This document shows positions 34,573 to 44,202 of a DNA stretch of 64,000 nucleotides, piece by piece. The translations under genes and the position numbers were made by a program. How positions within the stretch are numbered: the first letter of the stretch is position 1; every line of letters begins with the position of its first letter. This stretch comes from Pedobacter mucosus. Lineage in GTDB: Bacteria > Bacteroidota > Bacteroidia > Sphingobacteriales > Sphingobacteriaceae. The notes below the pieces were generated by a model, which worked only from the letters and a program-made list of their open reading frames with translations, was not told the DNA's origin and ran no database searches. The DNA lies in NCBI RefSeq assembly GCF_022200785.1, contig NZ_CP087585.1, positions 2,542,001 through 2,606,000 on the forward strand. The letters are read 5' to 3'.

Positions 34573-34664
34573 AATAAATGCTCCAAACTATAACACGGTA
34601 TAATCGTGTTATTTCTTTACTTAAATAACAATGAAGCGAATGTTATATTAAGTTTAAAAATATT

Positions 34665-35663
34665 TTATGCAGTTGCTTTGTTGTAGAAACCGGAGTATTC
34701 CTCAAAGTCGTGCTGTTTATAACTTTTTAGAAAATCCAAATAAGCCAAACCTATTCCATCTTTTAATGATGTAGTGCTTTTCCAGCCCATTGCATTTATT
34801 CTAGAAACATCAAGCAATTTTCTATCTGTACCATCTGGTTTTGATGCATCAAATACCAATGTGCCGTTGTAATTAAGTGTACTTGCAATGGTTTCTGCAA
34901 GCTCTTTAATGCTTAAGTCAGTGCCACTACCGATGTTTATAATTTGAGTTTCATTATAATTTTTCATCAAATAAATGCAAGCCTGAGCTAAATCATCAGC
35001 GTATAAAAATTCTCTCATAGGCTTTCCAGAGCCCCAAATCGTAACTTCGTGAGTATTATTTTTCTTTGCTTCGTAAATTTTATGAATAAGCGCCGGCAAA
35101 ACATGCGAAGTTTCTAAATCGTAATTATCATTTAATCCATATAAATTACTTGGCATAACACTGATAAAATTACAGCCGTATTGAGCATTGTATGCCTCAC
35201 ACATTTTTAAACCAGCAATCTTTGCAATAGCATAGGCATCATTAGTTTTTTCTAATTCGCCGGTAAGTAAATATTCCTCCTTAATTGGTTGTGGAGAATT
35301 TTTTGGATAAATGCAGGATGAACCAAGAAACATAAGTTTTTTAACCTTATTTACTCTCGATGCTTCGATAACATTATTTTGAATGGCTATGTTTTGAAAT
35401 AAAAAATCAGCCGGAAAACTATTGTTAGCATGAATACCGCCAACTTTCGCCGCAGCTAAAAACACATATTCTGGCTTCTCTTTTGCAAAAAAAGCATCAA
35501 CAGCAAGCTGTTCTCTTAAATCTAACTGAGCTGAAGTTCGCTTGATTATATTTTTATAACCTTGATTTTCTAGGGCTCGTACAATTGCAGAACCTACCAT
35601 TCCTTTATGTCCAGCTACGTAGATTTTAGCTTCTGGATTTTCTAAATATTTTTGATTCACCAT
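34665..35663 (-). CDS. fcl: GDP-L-fucose synthase
   Basis: 332 residues, an extended SDR epimerase/reductase converting GDP-4-keto-6-deoxymannose to GDP-L-fucose with NADPH. The cofactor loop is [12 protein letters not shown] near residue 16, GSSCIYP carries the catalytic Ser, and Tyr and Lys are in [13 protein letters not shown]. It overlaps the gmd stop codon by one base (TAATG), showing tight cotranscription. It provides L-fucose for the polysaccharide. Last gene of the exopolysaccharide operon. Confidence 0.95.
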   Translation of the reverse strand: MVNQKYLENPEAKIYVAGHKGMVGSAIVRALENQGYKNIIKRTSAQLDLREQLAVDAFFAKEKPEYVFLAAAKVGGIHANNSFPADFLFQNIAIQNNVIEASRVNKVKKLMFLGSSCIYPKNSPQPIKEEYLLTGELEKTNDAYAIAKIAGLKMCEAYNAQYGCNFISVMPSNLYGLNDNYDLETSHVLPALIHKIYEAKKNNTHEVTIWGSGKPMREFLYADDLAQACIYLMKNYNETQIINIGSGTDLSIKELAETIASTLNYNGTLVFDASKPDGTDRKLLDVSRINAMGWKSTTSLKDGIGLAYLDFLKSYKQHDFEEYSGFYNKATA

Positions 35664-36778
35664 TACTCATATTGATTTTTAATTTCATAACCAGATTCCT
35701 TAAGCAACCTTTCTTTTCTAAATAAGTTCACATCGGCCTCAACCATCTCTTTAACTAAGGCTTTTAAATCATATTTAGGTTTCCAACCTAACTTTGTTTG
35801 CGATTTTGTTGGATCTCCAATCAACAAATCAACCTCGGTTGGTCTGAAATATTTTGGATCTACTGCAACCACTTCAGTACCGGCGGTCAATTGAAAATCA
35901 GGATTGCTACAATAAGTTACATATCCTTTTTCGTCTACACCCTCACCTTTAAATTCTATTTCGATCCCTATTTCTGCAAATGCCATACGCACAAATTCCC
36001 TTACCGGAGTGGTAATTCCTGTAGCAATTACATAATCTTCGGCTACATCTTGTTGTAAAATAAGGTACATGGCTTCCACGTAATCTTTAGCATGACCCCA
36101 ATCTCTACGGGCATCTAAATTACCTAGGTATAATTTTTCTTGAAGACCTAAACCTATTTTAGCTGCACCTCGGGTAATTTTACGGGTTACAAAAGTTTCT
36201 CCTCTTAATGGACTTTCATGATTAAATAAAATACCATTACTTGCGAACATACCATAAGCCTCACGGTAATTTACAGTGATCCAATAAGCGTACATTTTTG
36301 CCACTGCGTATGGAGAACGAGGATAAAATGGAGTAGTTTCTGATTGTGGAACGGCTTGAACCAAACCATATAACTCTGAAGTAGATGCTTGATATATTTT
36401 AGTTTTTTTAGTTAAATTAAGAATTCTCAAGGCTTCTAAAAGTCTTAATGTTCCGATTCCATCTGCATTGGCAGTGTATTCTGGCACATCAAAACTAACC
36501 TGAACATGAGACATTGCACCTAAATTGTAAATCTCATCAGGTTGTACTTGCTGAATGATTCTTATCAGGTTTGTAGAGTCAGTTAAATCTCCGTAATGAA
36601 GAATAAAATTTCTATTTTCATCTTGAGGATCTTGATATAAATGATCAATTCTATCTGTATTAAACATAGAACTTCTACGTTTTATACCATGAACTTCATA
36701 TCCTTTAGATAATAAAAGTTCAGTAAGGTATGCACCATCTTGACCAGTTACACCAGTTATCAAAGCTTTTTTCTTCAT
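35663..36778 (-). CDS. gmd: GDP-mannose 4,6-dehydratase
   Basis: About 371 residues from the ATG at 36778 ([18 protein letters not shown]); an in-frame ATG at 36805 would add nine residues. It has the diagnostic start [27 protein letters not shown] with catalytic Thr/Ser, and YxxxK in [15 protein letters not shown]. The motif [19 protein letters not shown] near residue 190 is specific to this enzyme. It forms GDP-4-keto-6-deoxy-D-mannose, used by the adjacent Fcl. Confidence 0.96.
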   Translation of the reverse strand: MKKKALITGVTGQDGAYLTELLLSKGYEVHGIKRRSSMFNTDRIDHLYQDPQDENRNFILHYGDLTDSTNLIRIIQQVQPDEIYNLGAMSHVQVSFDVPEYTANADGIGTLRLLEALRILNLTKKTKIYQASTSELYGLVQAVPQSETTPFYPRSPYAVAKMYAYWITVNYREAYGMFASNGILFNHESPLRGETFVTRKITRGAAKIGLGLQEKLYLGNLDARRDWGHAKDYVEAMYLILQQDVAEDYVIATGITTPVREFVRMAFAEIGIEIEFKGEGVDEKGYVTYCSNPDFQLTAGTEVVAVDPKYFRPTEVDLLIGDPTKSQTKLGWKPKYDLKALVKEMVEADVNLFRKERLLKESGYEIKNQYE

Positions 36779-36817
36779 TTTAAATTCTTTGTTTTCGATT
36801 TCCATTTGTTTTTATTG

Positions 36818-37543
36818 TTAATAAGCGTTTTCGTGTCCATTAAAAATGTGTAATACTGTTAGTAAAACAATCTTAACATCTAGCAGGACAGACCAATTTT
36901 TTATATACCATATGTCGTGATCTACTCTTTTTTGCATAGATTCTGATGCAGTGGTTTCACCTCTAAAGCCTTTAATTTGTGCCCATCCGGTTATGCCAGG
37001 CAGCATATCGTGCCTTTTCATATAACCTTCAATTATATTTTGATATTCTTCTGTATGCTTTATCATGTGAGGTCTTGGCCCTACAACACTCATATTTCCT
37101 AAAATCACATTTAAAAATTGAGGCAGTTCATCCATACTAGATCTTCGTAAAAAGCGACCAATTTTGGTTATACGAACATCTCCTTTACTCGCTTGCCTAT
37201 GGTGAGAATCGGTATTGATAACCATAGTTCGAAACTTGTAACACCAGAAATCCTGATTGTTTTTGCCGGTTCTTTTTTGCTTGAAAATAACATTACCCTT
37301 ACTTTCCAGCCTGATTAAGCCAGCCAGTATGAGGTACAACCAGCTAAAAAACAAAACAATAGTGAGGCTAAAAAGCAAATCAAAAATACGTTTGGTGTAA
37401 TGATGTAAGCTTTCAATACTCTTTACGTCACCATCAAGTACCGCTGTAGCATATTGATTATCATTTTGTTCGACTATATCTAATGTTATACTGCTATCGT
37501 AATTATCTAATGAGGGTTCAATTCTATAATCAAGATTTGACAT
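36818..37543 (-). CDS. Short polyprenyl-phosphate phosphoglycosyltransferase (bacterial sugar transferase)
   Basis: 241 residues. After a soluble N-terminus of about 48 residues comes one membrane re-entrant helix (about 55-78) and then the catalytic domain: FKQKRTGKNNQDFWCYKFRT, RRSSMDELPQFLNVILGNMS with the Asp-Glu dyad, and VGPRPHM. It is monotopic, like PglC, and lacks the four-helix and CoA-binding-like N-terminal half of WbaP/WcaJ. It should start repeat-unit assembly by moving a sugar-1-phosphate to undecaprenyl phosphate. It lies late in the operon rather than near wzc. Confidence 0.9.
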   Translation of the reverse strand: MSNLDYRIEPSLDNYDSSITLDIVEQNDNQYATAVLDGDVKSIESLHHYTKRIFDLLFSLTIVLFFSWLYLILAGLIRLESKGNVIFKQKRTGKNNQDFWCYKFRTMVINTDSHHRQASKGDVRITKIGRFLRRSSMDELPQFLNVILGNMSVVGPRPHMIKHTEEYQNIIEGYMKRHDMLPGITGWAQIKGFRGETTASESMQKRVDHDIWYIKNWSVLLDVKIVLLTVLHIFNGHENAY

Positions 37544-37603
37544 AGTAATAATTTTAAAAGGTTAATAAATAGATTTTTGATCAGTGAAATAGGGTGATGA
37601 TTC

Positions 37604-38917
37604 CTAATCACTTGTTAGCAGAAACTCTTCTTTAATACTGGTTTTCTCTTTAACAGGGCGCTCAACAGTGATTTTCGATTCTAAATCCATCATAAGCTTA
37701 TTAAGAATAACATCCTGGTTTAAGAATCTTTCTGCATATAACCTTGCGTTAATGTGCTTAGTTGAATGATCTTGTAAGCAACAGTTTAACAGCGCTTTTC
37801 TAAGGGTTACTTCATTTTCACAATCGATTACAACGCCCATATCATGTTCGGTGATAATGGAGTGAAGTGTACTTCCAGTTTCGGCGGTAACTAAAGCTAA
37901 GCCTCCACATGATAAGATTGCAGTTAATTTTGATGGCATCATCAAATCACATGAATTTTTCTTTTGAATAATGAGATGAACATCCGTCATGTTTAGAAAT
38001 TCATTGAAAATATGTTTAGGCTGCAATGGTAAAAAGCTCAAATTGGTAAGGTTTTCTTTCGTTGCCATTTCCATCAATGTCTTTTTGTAAGGCCCATCAC
38101 CACATATAATAAATTTAACCAGTGTTGTACGCTGGAAACTTTTAGCAATAGGTATTAAACTTTCCAAACCCTGCTTTTCACCAATGCTTCCAGAGTAAAG
38201 CACAATTTTTTCCCTGATATCAAAACCCCAAGCTTTTTTTAATTCATTTTTCATTTCTATAGGATGAAAAGCTTCTGTATCTACCCAGTTAGGGAAAAGA
38301 TGAATAGGTTGCGTAGCTTTTTTAGAAACTTTAGCCAACATTCCTGGAGAGATTGTACAAACAAAATCTGCCTGCTTCATTATAAACTTTTCAATTCCGA
38401 AGAGGATATTAAACAGGCGTTTACTTTTTATGATATTTAAATCTCTTGCAGCTTCAATTTGTAAATCCTGAATGTGATAAATAAGTTTACCACCTTTAAA
38501 AAAATTATAAAACGCCCCTAAAAGACCTAAATGAAATGGAGGTGCTACGCAAAAAACGTAATCGTTACCTCTTTTAAACAGTAGATAAAATAAAAGGAAA
38601 AATGCTGACAAAAAGAAAGTGGCATCATTTAAAATTCTTTTCATCCCCGTGGGAATTTTTGGAACGTAAAGCGGACATCTATAAACGGTTAGGGCCCCGT
38701 CATTAAGAACTTCTTTTTTATAAAAATTGTTATTATAAGGTTTCTGAATTTCCCAATTAGGATAGTATGGGAAAGAAGTTACAACCGTACAATCATATCC
38801 TTTTTCAACAAACCAATTCATCATTTCTCCAGAATATTTCCCAATGCCGGTTAACTCTGGTGAGAAATTAATACCCAGCAGCAGAATGCGTTTTTTCGTT
38901 TGAATTAATGGTTTCAT
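37604..38917 (-). CDS. Glycosyltransferase, WcaI-like (GT4)
   Basis: 437 residues. The N-terminus RILLLGINFSPELTGIGKYS followed by TVVTSFPYYPNWEI is the WcaI colanic-acid glycosyltransferase signature. A single hydrophobic patch (about 95-113) probably touches the membrane. The C-terminal GT-B half has VLYSGSIGEKQGLESL and a donor-site region at about 330-360. It probably adds a sugar such as fucose to the lipid-linked repeat unit; the specificity is not readable. Neighbours on the same strand are the phosphoglycosyltransferase and the C-methyltransferase genes. Confidence 0.87.
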   Translation of the reverse strand: MKPLIQTKKRILLLGINFSPELTGIGKYSGEMMNWFVEKGYDCTVVTSFPYYPNWEIQKPYNNNFYKKEVLNDGALTVYRCPLYVPKIPTGMKRILNDATFFLSAFFLLFYLLFKRGNDYVFCVAPPFHLGLLGAFYNFFKGGKLIYHIQDLQIEAARDLNIIKSKRLFNILFGIEKFIMKQADFVCTISPGMLAKVSKKATQPIHLFPNWVDTEAFHPIEMKNELKKAWGFDIREKIVLYSGSIGEKQGLESLIPIAKSFQRTTLVKFIICGDGPYKKTLMEMATKENLTNLSFLPLQPKHIFNEFLNMTDVHLIIQKKNSCDLMMPSKLTAILSCGGLALVTAETGSTLHSIITEHDMGVVIDCENEVTLRKALLNCCLQDHSTKHINARLYAERFLNQDVILNKLMMDLESKITVERPVKEKTSIKEEFLLTSD

Positions 38918-39050
38918 AAAATATATTAAATTTTTGCAAAAAGAATCCTGTACGGGCCCTAATCATCTGATCGCCAGTGTAAAAATTGAACTTGTATTAA
39001 AGTGGATTTAAATTATATAAGTCTCAATTTGATATTGAGAACGATCTTTA

Positions 39051-40304
39051 TTATACTAAGACTTTTTCTATTGTGTCTTTTAAAACAGTAAGAAATGGAA
39101 TGGCAACAACAAATTTACAACCCCAATTTTTTACTTCTTGTAATTGTTCTACAATTTCTGCTTGTAAATTCCAAGGCAGAATTATTAGATAATCTGGCTT
39201 TTCTTGTTCTAGAACGAATTGTCCAACAACAGGAATATGGCTTCCAGGTAACCACTTATTTTGTTTATACGGATTAGCATCAACAACAAAATCAATATCA
39301 TCACTACCAATGCCGCAATAATTTAGCAAGGTATTTCCTTTTGCTGCTGCTCCATAAGCTGCAATTTTTTTACCTGCAGACTTTTGTTCTCTAACAAAAA
39401 AGGTAAAGTCTGTTTTAATTTTAAGTGCTTGCCTTTGAAAATCTTCATAGTAAGCAATCTTGTTCATTCCTTTATCAATTTCTTTTTCGAGCAATAAATA
39501 AACTCCTGCAGAAACGGCTTTACTTGTATCTTCTTTATGTTTTGCAAAAATCCTTAAAGAGCCGCCATGAGTTTGAATCTCTTCTACATCAAAAAGTTCT
39601 AAACCTTGTGCTTCAAAAATCTTTGATACCGTTAGAAAAGATAAATAAGAATAATGTTCATGATAAATGGTATCAAATTGGTTATTCTCCATTAGTTGTA
39701 ATAAATGTGGAAATTCCATTGTTATTACACCATTTTCTTTCAAAACCATTTTCATTCCGGCAACAAAATCTACTATGTTAGGAACGTGAGCAAGCACATT
39801 ATTACCTAATAACAAATCAGCTAACCTATTTTCTGCAACCAATTGCTTGGCTAATTTAGTTCCAAAAAACTCTGTAATGGTTTCAATTCCTTTTTCTTTA
39901 GCTACTTGTGCTGTATTTTTAGTAGGCTCTATACCAAGTACTGGTATATTTTGCTCTTTAAAATATTGCAATAAATAACCGTCGTTTGATGCAATTTCTA
40001 TTACTTGTGATTGTTCGTTGTACTTAAAACGATCAACCATAGTTTGTGTATAGGCTTTTGCGTGGGCTAACCAACTATTAGAGAATGAAGAAAAATAAAC
40101 ATATTTGTCATCAAAAATAGAATCACATGATTTATGTTCGTCTAACTGGACCAGAAAACACTTTTCGCAGGTATAAACTTTAAGCGGGTAAAAGGTTTCT
40201 ACATCATTCAGTTGTTCTTTTGTTAAGAAAGAGTTTGAGGCTGGTGAAGTGTTTAAATCGATAAAAACACTTTTTAGTTCGGTTTTACAAAATCTACATT
40301 CCAT
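39051..40304 (-). CDS. NDP-hexose C-methyltransferase (TylC3/NovU type)
   Basis: 417 residues with the three-part layout of sugar C-methyltransferases. A zinc-binding N-terminus (CRFCKTEL...CEKCFLVQL) is followed by a SAM-binding Rossmann domain at about 75-230 (VIEIASNDGYLLQYF, IEPTKNTAQVA, LGNNVLAHVPNI, MEFPHL, YHEHYSYLS). The C-terminal domain has GAAAKGNTLLNY. Members methylate carbon 3 of a 4-keto-6-deoxy nucleotide sugar, often making branched sugars. It is next to the reductoisomerase-like, RmlC-like and RfbF genes, so it belongs to a branched-sugar cassette. Confidence 0.88.
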   Translation of the reverse strand: MECRFCKTELKSVFIDLNTSPASNSFLTKEQLNDVETFYPLKVYTCEKCFLVQLDEHKSCDSIFDDKYVYFSSFSNSWLAHAKAYTQTMVDRFKYNEQSQVIEIASNDGYLLQYFKEQNIPVLGIEPTKNTAQVAKEKGIETITEFFGTKLAKQLVAENRLADLLLGNNVLAHVPNIVDFVAGMKMVLKENGVITMEFPHLLQLMENNQFDTIYHEHYSYLSFLTVSKIFEAQGLELFDVEEIQTHGGSLRIFAKHKEDTSKAVSAGVYLLLEKEIDKGMNKIAYYEDFQRQALKIKTDFTFFVREQKSAGKKIAAYGAAAKGNTLLNYCGIGSDDIDFVVDANPYKQNKWLPGSHIPVVGQFVLEQEKPDYLIILPWNLQAEIVEQLQEVKNWGCKFVVAIPFLTVLKDTIEKVLV

Positions 40305-40334
40305 AATAGTTGGTTAATTTAGGTGAGTTTAATT

Positions 40335-41654
40335 TTAGATTAATTCTGATACTTGTTCATTTATTTTAAAGTATTCGGCTTGCTCATTTCTAAGGCGATC
40401 AATTAATCTGCCTTCTGGCAAAATCACGTCATCATAAGTAAGCACTTGGTCTTTAGGTATATCACGTTTAAGAATACAATTTTCTGCTACACCGATTGGG
40501 AGTAGACGTTCATCTCTGGTTACATCAGCGTTTTCTGCAAGGCCATAAGTCATGTATTCGCCAATGCCATCAACTACACTACCTGCCTTAAGATCGGTTT
40601 TTGCTGCTGCAACAACTTCTACATACGGCTTATCAAGCGGCGTAAGTGCGGCATCATTAAATAAAACAGCACGTGCTACAGTTTGTGGCACTTCGAAGTG
40701 GCAAAGGTGATAAGGTGTATAAAACAAATACAACGGCCCCTCTCCTAACTTATATAAGTTTAAATAATGTTGCTGAATTGGATGGTCATGCGTTCCCAAT
40801 ACAAATACTCCCGGAGCTGGTTCTGCACCAACAACGTAATCCACAATGCCTGGTCCGTTTAACAATTCTTCTAAAGGATATAAATCAATAATATCTTTTA
40901 AATGTGTGCCTGATGGAACAGTAGGACCAATCATGCCTCTTTTTGCAACACGCATTCCAGTACCGTTTGCTACGATTGCTTGCTCAAAAGAAATTTTACT
41001 TCCATCGGCAAATGAGGAAACCATAACTGGGTTTTGACCCCATTTTTTAGCAAAACCTTCTTGTGTTGTCGGGTTGCGATAAGGATCATGTAACCCTTTT
41101 ATATTGCCAATTAAAACGGGTTTAACACCTAATGTTTTTACAAATCTGAATAAATTCATCATTACACCAGGTTGGTCACCGTCTGCATTAGTTACAATTA
41201 CACCAGCTTTATCTGCATAAACTTTTAATATTGGTCCTACAGTTCCATCAAGTTCTGCGTCCATTAAAATTACATGCTTCTTATTTTCGATTGCCGTTAA
41301 TGTTACTTTTGCAGCAAATTCAACAGCGCCAGTAACTTCTATAATTGCATCTATATGTGCAGCTTTACACAGCAAAAGTGCATCGTTTGTAACGCTATAT
41401 TCGCCATTTAAAATGTTTTGTTCTAATTCTGAAATAGAAGAAACTTCTTTTACATTTTCTATCCCGGCTTGTTCATAAGCGACTTTAGCTTTATCAATAT
41501 TGCGATTTGCAATGGCTACCAATTCCATCCCTGGAACGTAATTGCAAATTTGTAACGCAATACCTTTCCCCATGAAACCGGCGCCAACCAATGCAACACG
41601 GATTGGATTATTTTCCGCTTGACGTTTAGCCAAGGCAGTATCTACTATAATCAT
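40335..41654 (-). CDS. NAD(P)-binding oxidoreductase with SAF-like C-terminus (homoserine dehydrogenase/DRL-like)
   Basis: 439 residues. The N-terminal Rossmann fold has VALVGAGFMGKGIALQ (cofactor loop 24-31), a middle domain resembles homoserine dehydrogenase (EVTGAVEFAAKV, NADGDQPGVMMNL), and the C-terminal part resembles a SAF domain (KRDIPKDQVLTYDDV). This organisation is seen in sugar-pathway oxidoreductases and in the DXR-like (DRL) reductoisomerases of Brucella. In a cluster with a C-methyltransferase, an RmlC-like epimerase and RfbF, it could reduce or rearrange a keto sugar to a branched product. That role is inference; the fold assignment is firmer. Confidence 0.72.
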   Translation of the reverse strand: MIIVDTALAKRQAENNPIRVALVGAGFMGKGIALQICNYVPGMELVAIANRNIDKAKVAYEQAGIENVKEVSSISELEQNILNGEYSVTNDALLLCKAAHIDAIIEVTGAVEFAAKVTLTAIENKKHVILMDAELDGTVGPILKVYADKAGVIVTNADGDQPGVMMNLFRFVKTLGVKPVLIGNIKGLHDPYRNPTTQEGFAKKWGQNPVMVSSFADGSKISFEQAIVANGTGMRVAKRGMIGPTVPSGTHLKDIIDLYPLEELLNGPGIVDYVVGAEPAPGVFVLGTHDHPIQQHYLNLYKLGEGPLYLFYTPYHLCHFEVPQTVARAVLFNDAALTPLDKPYVEVVAAAKTDLKAGSVVDGIGEYMTYGLAENADVTRDERLLPIGVAENCILKRDIPKDQVLTYDDVILPEGRLIDRLRNEQAEYFKINEQVSELI

Positions 41655-41671
41655 AATTTTAAGCTTAAGGG

Positions 41672-42232
41672 TTAGAATGAGTTGTTTAAATTTTTTGCTA
41701 AATCATCACTTAGCAGTTCGTGTTCCTGATCTTTCGGAGAAATTACTTCAGGAGTTATTGGCCATACAATACCGAAAGCAGGATCATCCCAACGGTAACA
41801 TTGCTCAAAGCCCGGTGTATAAAATTCGGTAACCTGATAGGCAACATCAGTATTATCTTCCAAGGTGATAAAACCATGTGCAAAACCTTCAGGAACGTAA
41901 AGCATTCTGAAAGAATCGGCTGTTAATTCTACCCCAATCCATTGTTTATAAGTTGGCGAAGATTCACGCATATCCACAATCACATCATAAATAGATCCAC
42001 GTGTGCAGCGAACTAATTTACTTTCTTCAAATGGATGCTTTTGCATGTGCATTCCCCTTAGTGTTCCTTTTTTCTTATTAGAACTTAAGTTAGATTGAAC
42101 AGCGTTTGTATTTAAATTGTATTCTTTAAACTCATCTTTGCAATAAGAACGACCAAAGAAACCACGTTCATCCTCAATACGCTTAACATCTATAATATAA
42201 GCTCCGGCTAATTTTGTTTCGGTAAAAATCAT
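41672..42232 (-). CDS. dTDP-4-dehydrorhamnose 3,5-epimerase-like protein (RmlC family)
   Basis: 186 residues, a cupin of normal RmlC length. Catalytic-site stretches are DERGFFGRSYC, LRGMHMQKHPFEESKLVRC (catalytic His), and VPEGFAHGFITLEDNTDVAY. RmlA, RmlB and RmlD are not in the window, so it probably epimerises C3 and/or C5 of a CDP-activated keto sugar made with the RfbF gene two positions upstream, not rhamnose. Gene-to-gene distances of 10-17 bp show cotranscription. Confidence 0.88.
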   Translation of the reverse strand: MIFTETKLAGAYIIDVKRIEDERGFFGRSYCKDEFKEYNLNTNAVQSNLSSNKKKGTLRGMHMQKHPFEESKLVRCTRGSIYDVIVDMRESSPTYKQWIGVELTADSFRMLYVPEGFAHGFITLEDNTDVAYQVTEFYTPGFEQCYRWDDPAFGIVWPITPEVISPKDQEHELLSDDLAKNLNNSF

Positions 42233-42242
42233 ATTTGTAATT

Positions 42243-43316
42243 TTAGATTAAGGATTTTTTTTGACTTGGCTTAAATGACCACGACAGTTCGTTATTTAAG
42301 TGTTTCTTTTCTCTCAAGCTATTTAAAAGACTCAACCTCATGAAGTTTGAGTTTCTGAAATCGATATTATCAAAACTCATAGCAATCAAGCCATCATATA
42401 ACTCCTGGATAGTATCTGCTAGGTTGCAAATAGGCTGATCGTTCGGTGCAAGTTTTTCGAAAAGCTCAAAATTTACTCTATATGAACGTTTATCTGGCAC
42501 TGCATCTTTATTTGTAAAAACACGAACACCAGGAATAACTTTAGAAACTGCCTGAGCTAAATCAATAACTTGATAGTTCCATTTATTGCTTCCAGCATTT
42601 ACAGCTAAAAATTCTCCGCCATTCTCTGCATCCCTTTCCACAGCCCATTTAATTGCTCTTGCCATATCTTTTACATGGATTATTGGTCTCCAAGGACTAC
42701 CATCACTTAAAATATTTACTTTACCTGATGATACTGCTCCAGCAACAAAGTCATTAAGTACAAGATCTAATCTTAACCTCGGACTCATACCACAAGCGGT
42801 TGCAAAACGAAGGCAGGTAACCGTAAAATTTTCATCAGCAAGTGGTTCTAAATCTCTTTCTGCATAAACCTTTGATTTAGCGTAGGCTGTTAAAGGATTT
42901 ACATCAGACTGCTCTGTTCTTGCTGCATCATTAGCGGCGCCATACATGCTGCAACTTGAAGCGAAAACAAATGATTTTGCACCAGCATCTTTTGCAGCTT
43001 TCGCAACCCTAATTGCTGATTTGTAATTTACATCAAGCGTTACTTCTTCAAAACTATGCCCCATTGCATCGTTAGAAATTGCGGCTAAATAAATGACTAC
43101 ATCAACATCGTTAAAAACGCTAGCAGGTGTATTTCTAACATCACCAAACAGTTGCATATCCAACTGATTTTCTGGTAAGAAAACTGAATTTGTTAAGGAT
43201 GAGGCGAAATAGCCCATATCGTATCCCACTAAAAAGGCATCAGGAAATGAACTACGCAATTGATTAGTAACAACAGGCCCGATATAGCCCATGTTTCCGG
43301 TTATAAGAATTTTCAT
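42243..43316 (-). CDS. NAD-dependent sugar epimerase/dehydratase (extended SDR)
   Basis: 357 residues. The cofactor loop is ITGNMGYIGPVV (7-13), with AAISNDAMG, the catalytic Ser in SSCSMYG, Tyr and Lys in LTAYAKSKVYAE, and a substrate-binding half with SDGSPWRPIIHVKDMARA. It does not carry the GHTGFKGSW-type start of CDP-glucose 4,6-dehydratase (RfbG). It therefore more likely acts later in the pathway, as an epimerase or reductase on the nucleotide sugar. It lies between rfbF and the RmlC-like gene. Confidence 0.87.
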   Translation of the reverse strand: MKILITGNMGYIGPVVTNQLRSSFPDAFLVGYDMGYFASSLTNSVFLPENQLDMQLFGDVRNTPASVFNDVDVVIYLAAISNDAMGHSFEEVTLDVNYKSAIRVAKAAKDAGAKSFVFASSCSMYGAANDAARTEQSDVNPLTAYAKSKVYAERDLEPLADENFTVTCLRFATACGMSPRLRLDLVLNDFVAGAVSSGKVNILSDGSPWRPIIHVKDMARAIKWAVERDAENGGEFLAVNAGSNKWNYQVIDLAQAVSKVIPGVRVFTNKDAVPDKRSYRVNFELFEKLAPNDQPICNLADTIQELYDGLIAMSFDNIDFRNSNFMRLSLLNSLREKKHLNNELSWSFKPSQKKSLI

Positions 43317-43358
43317 GATAAAAGGTTGATTTAAATGGCAGGTAAACTGCTTTTGTAA

Positions 43359-44180
43359 CTAGTTAGTTGGGATTTTAATACTTGAAGAAATTTGTTCCAA
43401 AATAGATTCTTCATGCCAAGGTGCGTTGCCTCCTTGCCATAATTCTTCTAATACAACTTTATCTCTTAGTGTATCCATCGGTTGCCAAAAACCTGCATGG
43501 CGATAGGCAGAAAGCTGGCCAGCTTGAGCTAAACTTTCTAAAGGTTCTTTTTCAAAAACGGTTTCATCACCGTCGATAAAATCTAAAACTTCAGGTTCTA
43601 ACACAAAATAACCACCGTTAATCCAAGGCATTTCTGATCCATTTGGTTTCTCTTGAAAAGAATGAATTTGTTGATCTTCATCTGAAAGATTAAAAACGCC
43701 AAACCTTCCTGGTTGCTGCACTGCTGTTAAAGTAGCGAGCGATTTGCTTGCGTAATGGAAATTTATTAATTCTTCTATGTTTACGTTGCTTAATCCATCA
43801 CCGTAAGTCATACAAAAAGTTTCATTGCCAATATAATCTTTCACTCTTTTTAAACGACCACCGGTTAAAGTATTATAACCAGTATGTACCAAAGTAACCG
43901 TCCAAGGTTCGGTATTATTGCGATGTACTTCCATGCTATTATTACGCATGTTGAAAGTTACATCTGAATTGTTTAGACAATAATTTGCGAAATATTGTTT
44001 AATTACGTCGCCTTTATATCCGCAACAGATTACAAAATCGTTAATGCCGTAGCAAGAATAAATTTTCATAATGTGCCAAAGAATTGGTTTCCCACCAATT
44101 TCTACCATAGGTTTAGGCCTTACGCCACTTTCTTCACTAATCCGGGTACCTAAGCCACCTGCAAGTATGACTGCTTTCAT
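43359..44180 (-). CDS. rfbF: Glucose-1-phosphate cytidylyltransferase
   Basis: 273 residues from the ATG at 44180 ([20 protein letters not shown]). An in-frame ATG at 44252 would overlap the GT2 gene by 50 bp and add a non-family extension. Family motifs are [44 protein letters not shown] and a C-terminal [12 protein letters not shown]. It makes CDP-glucose from glucose-1-phosphate and CTP, the entry to CDP-deoxy sugars such as abequose, tyvelose, yersiniose and branched relatives. It heads the nucleotide-sugar cassette 39051-44180. Confidence 0.94.
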   Translation of the reverse strand: MKAVILAGGLGTRISEESGVRPKPMVEIGGKPILWHIMKIYSCYGINDFVICCGYKGDVIKQYFANYCLNNSDVTFNMRNNSMEVHRNNTEPWTVTLVHTGYNTLTGGRLKRVKDYIGNETFCMTYGDGLSNVNIEELINFHYASKSLATLTAVQQPGRFGVFNLSDEDQQIHSFQEKPNGSEMPWINGGYFVLEPEVLDFIDGDETVFEKEPLESLAQAGQLSAYRHAGFWQPMDTLRDKVVLEELWQGGNAPWHEESILEQISSSIKIPTN

Positions 44181-44202
44181 AAGTTTATTATTTAGTTTTA
44201 AT

